Source of the DNA: Bacteroidota bacterium
GTDB lineage: Bacteria; Bacteroidota; Bacteroidia; Bacteroidales; Rikenellaceae
Direction: 5' to 3'
Assembly (NCBI GenBank): GCA_023443765.1
Contig: JAEZTA010000159.1
Coordinates: forward strand, 1-5,705
Length of the DNA: 5,705 bases
In this document: one piece after another, positions 1 through 5,468 of the stretch
Layout: each line of letters starts with the position of its first letter
Numbering within the stretch: the first letter of the stretch is position 1
Notes under the pieces: generated by a model
What the model was told of the DNA's origin: nothing
What the model saw: the letters and a program-made list of their open reading frames with translations, nothing else
Database searches by the model: none
Made by a program: the position numbers and the translations under genes

Positions 1-362
1 CGGTAGGCATCCGGCCCGGCCACGACATCGACCCCGTGGGGCCCCTCAACCAGTTTTTCGCGCAGGCGTTCAGCCATGCAGCCGATGATGCCCACAACGA
101 GACCCGGATTCGCGCGCCGGTAGCGTTTCATGTCGGCCAGGCGGCCCCAGATGCGCTGCTCGGCATTGTCGCGGATCGAGCAGGTGTTGATCAGGATGAC
201 ATCGGCCTCGCCGATCTGCTCCGTATAGACATAACCTTCCTGCTGCATGAGCGATATGACGACTTCCGTATCGCTGACATTCATCTGGCAGCCGTAGGTC
301 TCGATGAAAAGTTTGCGCCCGGCGCCTGCCAGCGGCCTTAATGTATTGATGTTAAAACCCAA
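1..362 (-). CDS. miaB: tRNA-2-methylthio-N6-dimethylallyladenosine synthase MiaB, N-terminal part (cut by left edge)
   Basis: This is a radical-SAM iron-sulfur enzyme that adds a methylthio group to C2 of N6-isopentenyl-adenosine at position 37 of tRNAs reading UNN codons. Reading leftwards, 120 codons are visible. They cover the N-terminal UPF0004 (methylthiotransferase) domain, whose three cysteines bind the auxiliary 4Fe-4S cluster: Cys25 in ETYGCQMN, Cys61 in INTCSIRDNAEQR and Cys95 in GCMAER. The radical-SAM CxxxCxxC motif and TRAM domain lie beyond the window. The start is unusual. Between the yitT stop and the conserved KLFIETYGCQMN there is no ATG or GTG; the first in-frame ATG is Met27, inside the cluster motif. 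TTG at 362-360 is the best choice and gives MGFNINTLRPLAGAGRKLF; CTG at 332-330 is a weaker option. It lies 24 bases after yitT in the same direction and reading frame and is probably cotranscribed with it. The family call is very sure, the start moderately so. Confidence 0.93.
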   Translation of the reverse strand, partial: MGFNINTLRPLAGAGRKLFIETYGCQMNVSDTEVVISLMQQEGYVYTEQIGEADVILINTCSIRDNAEQRIWGRLADMKRYRRANPGLVVGIIGCMAERLREKLVEGPHGVDVVAGPDAY

Positions 363-365
363 ATC

Positions 366-391
366 GTTAATTCTTATTTTTAATTCTTATT
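366..391 (-). repeat. Short A/T-rich tandem repeat (period 13) spanning the yitT stop and the miaB leader
   Basis: The plus strand carries TTAATTCTTATT at 367-378 and again at 380-391, a perfect 12-base repeat with one base between the copies. Read on the coding strand it is AATAAGAATTAA twice. The first copy met by the ribosome contains the yitT TAA stop; the second supplies the A-rich leader just before the proposed miaB TTG. An A-rich, Shine-Dalgarno-free leader is usual for translation initiation in Bacteroidetes, so the repeat may help initiation at a weak start codon. That role is inferred. Confidence 0.5.
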
Positions 392-1376
392 CCGCGTGTA
401 TCTCGTTTTTCTCGGGGAACTGCTTGAAGCCCTCCCCGAACGTTTCGTAGGCGTCCGTCACCACGACGAAGGCCTTCGGGTCGATCTCCTTGATCTTGTG
501 CTGCACGAGGCGCACCTCCTTGCGGCTCACCACCAGGAAGATCATGTCGCGCTGCGAATCGGTGTACATGCCCTTCGACTTGATATAGGTGGCACTGCGG
601 TCCAGATCGTCGATGATGAAACGCTTGATCGGCTCGTGGTGGTCGCTGATGATAAACAGCAGTTTGTCGTACGAAGCACCGTCGAGCAGGTAGGCGATCA
701 CCCGCGAGGTGATGTAGATCGTGATGAGCGAATAGAGCGTCAGCATCCAGCCGTTGGCAGCCGCTTCGCCCGTACCGATTCCGAAGCCGATCACCGCCAA
801 TCCCGACAGCACGACGAAACCGTCGGCCAGCAGGATACCCGTCGAGAACTTAATCCCGGCGAATTTCTGCAACAGCATGCCCACGATGTCGGTACCGCCC
901 GTGGTCGCCTGCTGCCGCACGACAATACCCTGCCCGACGCCGATCACCACGGCGCCGATGACGCACGTCAGCAGCAGGTCGTTCGAGAGGTCCAGCCGCC
1001 CGCCGAGCAGCAGCGAGGGGTCCAGCGACTGAACGGCCTCGGCATCGGGGTAAACCAGCCGCGTGAGTATGTTCATGAAGCCCGGCGTAAAGAGCGCCGC
1101 CAGCACCGTACGCGTCCCGAACCCGCCGCCGAAGACCAGCATGGCGGTCAGCATCAGCGGGATGTCGAACATGTAGCCGAACGTACCGACCTGTATCGAA
1201 GGGAAGATGTTATGCAACACGATGCCCATACCGTAAACCCCGCCCGGCACGAACTTATAGGGATTGACGAAAAGCACGAATCCTGCACCCATAATCGCGC
1301 AGCCGAGGAAAATCAGGAACCACGAGCGCCACCACGCCCACGAGCCCATCGGTTCGAGCAAAGCCTTTGTGTTCAT
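387..1376 (-). CDS. YitT family membrane protein (DUF161 plus C-terminal DUF2179)
   Basis: This 329-residue inner-membrane protein belongs to the YitT/YpjC/YqfU group, whose biochemical role is not firmly known; a transport function is often supposed. About six hydrophobic segments can be seen at roughly residues 18-37, 66-84, 88-105, 134-153, 180-200 and 210-231. The family signatures are FVPGGVYGMGIVLH (42-55) and ATTGGTDIVGMLLQKF (157-172), which form the repeated membrane unit. Residues about 236-318 form the soluble DUF2179 domain, recognisable from GASYDKLLFIIS, the segment around YIKSKGMYTDSQRD (264-277), a VVSRKE strand, and IDPKAFVVVTDAYETFGEGF near the end. The ATG at 1376 follows an A/T-rich leader and a TATCTTTG promoter box. 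The tail KNEIHAE overlaps no other gene, and the TAA stop begins the 24-base spacer to miaB. The family assignment is secure; no substrate can be inferred, and the link with miaB is probably only positional. Confidence 0.93.
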   Translation of the reverse strand: MNTKALLEPMGSWAWWRSWFLIFLGCAIMGAGFVLFVNPYKFVPGGVYGMGIVLHNIFPSIQVGTFGYMFDIPLMLTAMLVFGGGFGTRTVLAALFTPGFMNILTRLVYPDAEAVQSLDPSLLLGGRLDLSNDLLLTCVIGAVVIGVGQGIVVRQQATTGGTDIVGMLLQKFAGIKFSTGILLADGFVVLSGLAVIGFGIGTGEAAANGWMLTLYSLITIYITSRVIAYLLDGASYDKLLFIISDHHEPIKRFIIDDLDRSATYIKSKGMYTDSQRDMIFLVVSRKEVRLVQHKIKEIDPKAFVVVTDAYETFGEGFKQFPEKNEIHAE

Positions 1377-1397
1377 ACGTTAAAATTTATTAGGGTG

Positions 1398-1405
1398 CAA
1401 AGATA
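1398..1405 (-). promoter_or_regulatory. Proximal promoter -7 box for yitT-miaB
   Basis: Read on the minus strand this is TATCTTTG, a full match to the Bacteroidetes sigma-ABfr -7 consensus TAnnTTTG. Transcription would start near 1391-1393 and leave a leader of about 16 bases before the yitT ATG at 1376. No clear TTTG -33 element is found at the usual 19-21 base spacing, so strength cannot be judged. Confidence 0.6.
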
Positions 1406-1477
1406 GCGCAGGCCACGACAGCGGCATTTCAGGGCTGTGCAGAGGCGTCGCTTATCCAAGCCGGGGTTAATCCCCCG

Positions 1478-1485
1478 CAAAGATA
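1478..1485 (-). promoter_or_regulatory. Distal promoter -7 box for yitT-miaB
   Basis: This is a second minus-strand TATCTTTG, exactly 80 bases upstream of the proximal one. Transcripts from it would start near 1471-1473, at a small GGGG/CCCC inverted repeat (1463-1466 with 1472-1475, loop TTAAT). They would carry a leader of about 95 bases. No good -33 TTTG is visible. It matches the -7 consensus as well as the proximal box does, but remains a motif match only. Confidence 0.45.
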
Positions 1486-1557
1486 CTAAATTCTCCGGAA
1501 ATGCAGGGCACGCGGACCGATTTTTCAGAGGCGGCTTTCACATCCGGATTTTTTGAC

Positions 1558-1565
1558 TATATTTG
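1558..1565 (+). promoter_or_regulatory. Promoter -7 box for plsY
   Basis: TATATTTG matches the Bacteroidetes -7 consensus and lies 26 bases before the plsY ATG, which predicts a start near 1570-1572 and a leader of about 20 bases. A weak -33 match, TTTC at 1536-1539, sits 18 bases upstream. Together with the minus-strand boxes it makes 1377-1591 a divergent promoter region with no other feature that I can support. Confidence 0.65.
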
Positions 1566-1580
1566 CATTAACAAGTTAAC

Positions 1581-1595
1581 ATGCAAAAGAGATGA
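1581..1595 (+). other. Possible four-codon upstream reading frame overlapping the plsY start
   Basis: ATG CAA AAG AGA TGA can be read at 1581-1595, and its TGA overlaps the plsY ATG in the arrangement ATGA (1592-1595). It lies within the leader predicted from the TATATTTG box, about 10 bases after the expected transcription start. A ribosome initiating at this first ATG would terminate on the plsY start and could reinitiate there. It may equally be chance; a four-codon frame carries no coding statistics. Confidence 0.25.
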
Positions 1596-2293
1596 TTCTG
1601 ACGATTTATACGGCTACCACCATGATTATCATCGCCTATCTGCTGGGCTCGATTCCGAGCGCCGTGTGGATCGGCAAGAAATATTACGGCATCGACATTC
1701 GCGAACACGGCTCGAAAAACGCCGGTACGACCAACATGCTCCGCGTGCTGGGCCGCCGGGCCGCCCTGCCGGTCTTCGCACTCGATTTCCTGAAGGGTTT
1801 CGTGGCGGTGACGATAATCGAACTGATGCAATACGACGAGCTGATCGGCATGAACGACCTCATAAATCTCAAGATCGGCGCCGTGTTCGCCGCCGTACTG
1901 GGTCACATCTTCCCGATCTTCGCCGGGTTCCGTGGCGGCAAGGGCGTCGCAACGCTCGTGGGCGCCGTGACGGGCATCTATCCCCCCGTGGCGCTGCTGT
2001 GCTTCGGCGTGTGGCTGGTGATGCTGATGGTTTCGCATTACGTGTCGCTCTCCTCGATTATTGCTGGATGCTGTTTCCCGGTCTTTACGCTCATCTCGCC
2101 CAAAGTCAACGGGTCGGTTCCCTTCGTGATCTTCTCGTTCGTGATCGCCATCCTGCTGATTTACACCCACCGCAAAAATATCGAACGCCTGCGAACGGGC
2201 ACCGAGTCGAAAACCTTCATCTGGAAGCCGCGGCACATAAAAATCGGCGAAGAAACGCCGAAAGACGACGAAAAAGAAAAGCTACCCAGGTAA
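1592..2293 (+). CDS. plsY: Acyl-phosphate:glycerol-3-phosphate acyltransferase PlsY
   Basis: This integral membrane enzyme transfers an acyl chain from acyl-phosphate (made by PlsX) to position 1 of glycerol-3-phosphate, giving lysophosphatidate, the first membrane step of phospholipid synthesis. All three cytoplasmic PlsY motifs are present: GSIPSAVWIGK at 19-29, GSKNAGTTNMLRVLG at 40-54 and GHIFPIFAGFRGGKGVAT at 104-121. The typical C-terminal HRKNIERLRTGTESK follows at 193-207. Hydrophobic segments are seen near 8-22, 56-77, 95-112, 124-147, 150-168 and 174-191. The protein has 233 residues, slightly longer than the usual 200-215, because of a charged tail ending ETPKDDEKEKLPR. The ATG at 1592 gives about 15 residues before AYLLGSIPS; ATG 1622 would start just before the first motif and cannot be excluded. 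A four-codon reading frame starting at 1581 overlaps the chosen ATG. No plsX lies nearby. The identity is very sure. Confidence 0.96.
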   Translation: MILTIYTATTMIIIAYLLGSIPSAVWIGKKYYGIDIREHGSKNAGTTNMLRVLGRRAALPVFALDFLKGFVAVTIIELMQYDELIGMNDLINLKIGAVFAAVLGHIFPIFAGFRGGKGVATLVGAVTGIYPPVALLCFGVWLVMLMVSHYVSLSSIIAGCCFPVFTLISPKVNGSVPFVIFSFVIAILLIYTHRKNIERLRTGTESKTFIWKPRHIKIGEETPKDDEKEKLPR

Positions 2294-2375
2294 CTTCTAC
2301 CGCCTTTTTGATAGAAATTATCCGCAAAAACGGCTAATTTTCACATTCGACATACCGCAAACTAAATATTTACGT

Positions 2376-2383
2376 TATCTTTG
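2376..2383 (+). promoter_or_regulatory. Promoter -7 box for the acyl-CoA synthetase gene
   Basis: TATCTTTG matches the Bacteroidetes -7 consensus inside the 119-base A/T-rich gap after plsY. It lies 29 bases before the ATG at 2413, predicting a leader of about 24 bases. No clear TTTG lies at -33. It implies that the synthetase gene can be transcribed independently of plsY, although no convincing terminator separates the two. Confidence 0.6.
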
Positions 2384-2412
2384 CGCCGCAATAAAGACCT
2401 AAAGCAAGTCTT

Positions 2413-4113
2413 ATGTTACAGGAAAACCTGTTGAAAATATATGAAAAAAGTTTTCGCGAAAACCGCGAAATGCCGGCCTTGACCGACTATTTCAAGGACG
2501 AGACTTTTTCGTATTATGAAATGGCCAAGGAGATTGCAAAACTCCACCTGCTCTACAAGAAAGCCGGTATCAAGCAGGGCGACAAGATCGCGCTGATCGG
2601 CCGCAACAACCCCCGCTGGTGCATCACCTACATAGGAACCATCACATATGGCGCGGTGATCGTGCCGATCCTCCAGGATTTCACCCCGGCGGACATCATC
2701 CACATCGTCAACCATTCGGAAAGCCGCCTGTTGTTTCTGGGCGACAACTTCTGGGACGTGATCGAAGAGGACCAGATCAAGCAGATCGAGGCCGTCTTCT
2801 CGCTGACGGATTTCCACGTGATTTACGAGCGCGACGGCAAGTCGCTCACCAAATTCCAGCGGGACATCGTGAAGAATTACCGCGCAAAATATCCGCGCGG
2901 GTTCAGCATAAACGACATCAAATACCCCGAAATACCCAACGACAAGGTCATCCTGCTGAACTACACTTCGGGGACGACCGGTTATTCGAAGGGCGTGATG
3001 CTCACGGTGAACAACCTCACGGGTAACGTGGTATTCGCGATGACGATGATCAACACCGAGACCGGACAGCACTATTTCCAGCGGGGAGGCCGCACGCTGT
3101 CGTTCCTGCCGCTGGCACACGCTTACGGCTGCGCCTTCGATTTCCTGGCACCGCTGGCCGTCGGCGGGCACATCACCCTGCTGGGCAAGATTCCGGCGGC
3201 GAAGATCCTGCTCGAAGCGATGGCCGTCGTGAAACCCACGATCATCTGCTGCGTGCCGATGATCCTCGAAAAGATTTACCGCAAGCAGGTGCTCCCGATG
3301 CTGGAGAAAGGCCCGATGTCGATCGCCATGAAGATTCCGCTGCTCAACTCAGCCATCCATTCGGTGATCCGCAAGAAGCTGATGGACGCTTTCGGCGGCA
3401 ATGTCGGAATTTTCATCGTCGGAGGCGCTCCGATGAACCAGGAGACCGAATCGTTCCTGATGAAAATCCGGTTCCCGATCACGATCGGCTACGGCATGAC
3501 CGAATGCGCCCCGCTGATCAGTTTCACCCCCGACAACGAGTTCAAAGCCGGTTCGTGCGGCCGCTTCCTGAAGGGGCTGCTCGAAGTGAAGATCGATTCG
3601 CCCGACCCGCAGCAGGTAGCCGGTGAAATTCTCGTCCGCGGCGAGCATGTCATGCGGGGGTATTACAAAAACGACAAGGACACCAAAAGGGTTCTCGACG
3701 AGGACGGATGGCTCCACACGGGCGACATGGCCACGATGGACCCCGACGGGACGCTTTACATCCGCGGCCGGTCGAAGACCATGATCCTTTCGGGCAACGG
3801 GCAGAATATCTATCCCGAGGAGATCGAGGACAAGCTCAACAATATGTACATGGTACTCGAATCGCTGGTACTCGACGCCGGAAACGGCAAGATCAAGGCG
3901 CTGGTGGTTCCCGACTACGAACAGGCCGAGGCCGAGGGTCTCGACAAAGCCGAGTTGCCGCAGATCATGCAGAACAACCTGCAGGAACTGAATGCGCAGT
4001 TGGCGGCTTACGAGCGGGTTACGGACATCACGCTCTACCCTACCGAATTCGAAAAGACCCCGAAACGAAGCATCAAACGTTATTTATACGAACCATCGCT
4101 TCTGAATAAATAG
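2413..4113 (+). CDS. AMP-forming long-chain acyl-CoA synthetase (FadD-like)
   Basis: This 566-residue ANL-superfamily enzyme probably activates fatty acids with ATP to acyl-AMP and then acyl-CoA at the inner face of the membrane. The core motifs are in order: the phosphate-binding loop YTSGTTGYSKGVML (184-197), FLPLAHAYG, the adenine-binding GYGMTECAP (359-367), and GWLHTGDMATMDPDG (432-446), where Asp438 should bind the ribose. The hinge RGRSKTMI (451-458) and GNGQNIYPEEIE (461-472) follow. The C-terminal lid ends in EKTPKRSIKRYLYE (547-560). An ungapped alignment with the usual KTPTGKILR or TPTLKLKR motif puts Ser553 where the catalytic lysine normally sits, with Lys551 and Lys555 beside it. 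The ATG at 2413 fits the family N-terminus and the upstream promoter. The length is normal for FadD/ACSL-like enzymes. The chain-length preference is not readable. It could supply exogenous fatty acids to lipids, which would fit the plsY neighbour, but this is inferred. Confidence 0.92.
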   Translation: MLQENLLKIYEKSFRENREMPALTDYFKDETFSYYEMAKEIAKLHLLYKKAGIKQGDKIALIGRNNPRWCITYIGTITYGAVIVPILQDFTPADIIHIVNHSESRLLFLGDNFWDVIEEDQIKQIEAVFSLTDFHVIYERDGKSLTKFQRDIVKNYRAKYPRGFSINDIKYPEIPNDKVILLNYTSGTTGYSKGVMLTVNNLTGNVVFAMTMINTETGQHYFQRGGRTLSFLPLAHAYGCAFDFLAPLAVGGHITLLGKIPAAKILLEAMAVVKPTIICCVPMILEKIYRKQVLPMLEKGPMSIAMKIPLLNSAIHSVIRKKLMDAFGGNVGIFIVGGAPMNQETESFLMKIRFPITIGYGMTECAPLISFTPDNEFKAGSCGRFLKGLLEVKIDSPDPQQVAGEILVRGEHVMRGYYKNDKDTKRVLDEDGWLHTGDMATMDPDGTLYIRGRSKTMILSGNGQNIYPEEIEDKLNNMYMVLESLVLDAGNGKIKALVVPDYEQAEAEGLDKAELPQIMQNNLQELNAQLAAYERVTDITLYPTEFEKTPKRSIKRYLYEPSLLNK

Positions 4114-4118
4114 CACAC

Positions 4119-4219
4119 AGGCAGGTAACCAATTGGATTCTCTATCCCAAAATTCTTCATAGTCACTGAATCCATTTCTAACACAATGAGGCGTCACTAA
4201 TTAGTACGGTTACCTGCTT
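4119..4219. repeat. Inverted-repeat-bounded structured element downstream of the acyl-CoA synthetase gene
   Basis: GCAGGTAACC at 4121-4130 is perfectly complementary to GGTTACCTGC at 4208-4217, and one G-T and one A-T pair can extend the stem outwards. Inside it lies a second stem, TGGATTC (4134-4140) with GAATCCA (4168-4174). There are also two self-complementary words centred on AATT: CCAATTGG (4129-4136) and ACTAATTAGT (4196-4205). The layout resembles either a folded 3' UTR or small RNA, or a miniature inverted-repeat element. No flanking target duplication is clear and no open reading frame is present. It starts six bases after the synthetase stop. Its function is unknown; the inverted repeats themselves are certain. 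Confidence 0.6.
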
Positions 4220-4225
4220 TCTTTC

Positions 4226-4254
4226 ACACCCCGGTTCTCCGAGAGCCGGGGTGT
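4226..4254 (+). terminator. Strong GC-rich hairpin, probable transcription terminator of the acyl-CoA synthetase gene
   Basis: ACACCCCGG (4226-4234) pairs perfectly with CCGGGGTGT (4246-4254). The stem continues inwards by a T-G and further pairs, giving about 12 pairs around the loop TCCGA. The bases after it (TGCGTTCATAAG) contain only a scattered T tract, so it is not a textbook intrinsic terminator. Its position between a gene end and a new promoter region still makes termination, or 3'-end protection, the best reading. Confidence 0.55.
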
Positions 4255-4260
4255 TGCGTT

Positions 4261-4323
4261 CATAAGATGCGCCACGGCAAAGCTCAAACAAGTTTGGCTT
4301 TGCTCGCAACTTTCACTATATTT
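4261..4323 (+). repeat. Tandem promoter-hairpin repeat, copy A
   Basis: This is a 63-base unit repeated at 4330-4392 with an offset of 69 bases and 58 of 63 bases identical. It contains the bulged inverted repeat GCAAAGC-T-CAAAC-AA-GTTTG-GCTTTGC (4277-4303) and then CGCAACTTTCACTATATTT. Differences from copy B are at 4265, 4272-4274 and 4304. The dyad, -33 and -7 elements are unchanged except that the base after the unit is A here and G in copy B. Confidence 0.9.
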
Positions 4324-4324
4324 A
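4293..4324 (+). promoter_or_regulatory. Upstream promoter of the histidine kinase operon (repeat copy A)
   Basis: TTTG at 4293-4296 is followed, with the ideal 20-base spacing, by TATATTTA at 4317-4324, which differs from TAnnTTTG only at the last base. Transcription would start near 4329-4331 and give a leader of about 70 bases that includes the whole hairpin of copy B. The -33 element lies inside the right arm of the copy A inverted repeat, so a protein bound to the dyad would compete with RNA polymerase. Confidence 0.5.
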
Positions 4325-4329
4325 CAGAA

Positions 4330-4392
4330 CATAGGATGCGTTTCGGCAAAGCTCAAACAAGTTTGGCTTTGCCCGCAACTTTCACTATATTT
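4330..4392 (+). repeat. Tandem promoter-hairpin repeat, copy B
   Basis: This is the second copy of the 63-base unit, six bases after copy A. Its inverted repeat spans 4346-4372, with arms GCAAAGC and GCTTTGC and inner arms CAAAC and GTTTG. The C at 4373, where copy A has T, allows a further G-C pair in place of G-T. The unit runs to within five bases of the kinase ATG. Confidence 0.9.
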
Positions 4393-4393
4393 G
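4362..4393 (+). promoter_or_regulatory. Proximal promoter of the histidine kinase operon (repeat copy B)
   Basis: TTTG (4362-4365), a 20-base spacer and TATATTTG (4386-4393) form the best consensus promoter in the window. The -7 box ends only four bases before the ATG at 4398. In Bacteroidetes, transcription starts a few bases after this box, so the transcript should begin at or very near the A of the ATG. The mRNA would then be leaderless, unless the true protein start lies further in. Confidence 0.7.
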
Positions 4394-4397
4394 GGGC

Positions 4398-5468
4398 ATG
4401 AAAATCCAGAAAAAGCAAGCCATAGGCGAAAACCTTCTCTACCTGATGGTATGGGCGGCCATTATCCTGGTCCCGGTGCTCAACTCGCAGATGATGTCCG
4501 AAATGCACGTCAACCTGGAGAACGTGCTGATCGCCTGGCGGCAAATCGCTCCCTACCTGATCATTTTCATCATCCACAATGCGGTCATCGCCCCGCGTTA
4601 CATGCTCCGCCACAAATACGGGAAATACCTGCTGAGCAGTCTGGTGCTCGTGATCGGGGTTTTCTGGCTGGTACAGGTTTACGAGGAGCGCCTCTCCGAC
4701 CATATCTTCGCCCAAAGTTCCCCCGAGGCGCTGGATGCCTACCGGCAGGCGTCGTTCTCCAACCTGGAGATGTACTGGAACGTGGTGCTGGGATTCTTCA
4801 TGAACGGAGCCAACACGGGCATCAAGCTGATCTACCAGTCGATGCGCGATGAGCAGCAGATGGAGACGCTCAAACGCCAGAACCTGCAGGCCGAGATGGA
4901 CTACCTGAAATACCAGATCAACCCGCACTTCTTCATGAACACGCTCAACAACATCCACGCGCTGATCGACATCGACACCGAATCGGCGAAGAACGCCGTG
5001 ATCGAGCTTTCGAAGATGATGCGTTACGTGCTCTACGAATCGGGCCGCGAAATCATCTCGCTGAACCGCGACATCCAGTTCGTGAAGAACTACATCGAAC
5101 TGATGCGCATCCGCTATACCGAGGACATGGACATCAGCGTGGAGTATCCGCACGACCTCCCCGAGCAGTTGTCGATCCCGCCGCTGCTGCTGATCGTCTT
5201 CGTCGAAAATGCCTTCAAACACGGCGTCAGCTACAACCATCCGTCGTTCATCCGCCTCACGATCGAATATGCCGACGGACTGGTGACCAGCACGCTCACC
5301 AACAGCCGCCACAACCCGCAGAGCGTCAAGCATCCTGCGGGCATCGGGCTGGAAAACGTCCGCAAACGCCTCGAACTGATCTACGGCGCCAAAAACTATT
5401 CACTGGAAATCCGCGAGGAAGAAAAAACCTATACCGTAAAACTCGTAATCCCGACGCTCCATGCTTAA
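4398..5468 (+). CDS. LytS/YehU-type membrane sensor histidine kinase (His_kinase PF06580 family)
   Basis: This 356-residue inner-membrane kinase should autophosphorylate on histidine and pass the phosphate to the regulator encoded next. Four hydrophobic segments are seen near residues 12-28, 48-67, 77-95 and 126-146, without a separate extracellular sensor domain. A short coiled linker, roughly 150-172, leads to the H box YQINPHFFMNTLNNIHALI (172-190), with His177 as the phosphorylation site. The ATP-binding part has the N box FVENAFKHG (268-276; Asn271) and the G box GIGLENVRKRL (315-325). The abbreviated ATPase domain without a usual F box is normal for this family. The ATG at 4398 gives a lysine-rich N-terminus suited to an inside start, but it lies four bases after a -7 box; no in-frame ATG follows until Met17, inside the first membrane segment. 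The stop overlaps the regulator start. The signal sensed cannot be told from sequence. Confidence 0.94.
   Translation: MKIQKKQAIGENLLYLMVWAAIILVPVLNSQMMSEMHVNLENVLIAWRQIAPYLIIFIIHNAVIAPRYMLRHKYGKYLLSSLVLVIGVFWLVQVYEERLSDHIFAQSSPEALDAYRQASFSNLEMYWNVVLGFFMNGANTGIKLIYQSMRDEQQMETLKRQNLQAEMDYLKYQINPHFFMNTLNNIHALIDIDTESAKNAVIELSKMMRYVLYESGREIISLNRDIQFVKNYIELMRIRYTEDMDISVEYPHDLPEQLSIPPLLLIVFVENAFKHGVSYNHPSFIRLTIEYADGLVTSTLTNSRHNPQSVKHPAGIGLENVRKRLELIYGAKNYSLEIREEEKTYTVKLVIPTLHA

Noticed and set aside
396..1406. Long open frame on the plus strand across the yitT gene, 336 codons
   Set aside because: It is antisense to a gene with clear family motifs. Its product is rich in His, Arg, Asp and Gln with no recognisable domain, as expected from the complement of GC-rich codons.
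1501..2337. Plus-strand open frame overlapping plsY in another frame
   Set aside because: Its product is arginine-rich and featureless, and it starts before the plsY promoter box; plsY motifs occupy the other frame.
2294..2345. Intrinsic terminator after plsY
   Set aside because: Only weak stems are seen (TTCTA with TAGAA, and CCG with CGG) and no solid GC-rich hairpin with a T run.
4121..4217. Integron attC site
   Set aside because: The ends do not fit the R box consensus GTTRRRY/RYYYAAC, and no integrase or cassette array is present.
4129..4217. tRNA-like fold suggested by paired GGATTC and GAATCC
   Set aside because: The stem lengths, missing anticodon arm and absence of a T-loop sequence do not fit a tRNA.
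4398..4448. A later start (Met17) for the histidine kinase to avoid a leaderless message
   Set aside because: It would cut into the first membrane segment and remove the positively charged N-terminus, so ATG 4398 is kept.
4353..5333. Long open frame on the minus strand opposite the histidine kinase, 326 codons
   Set aside because: It has the low-complexity composition of a shadow frame, and the plus strand has intact H, N and G boxes.
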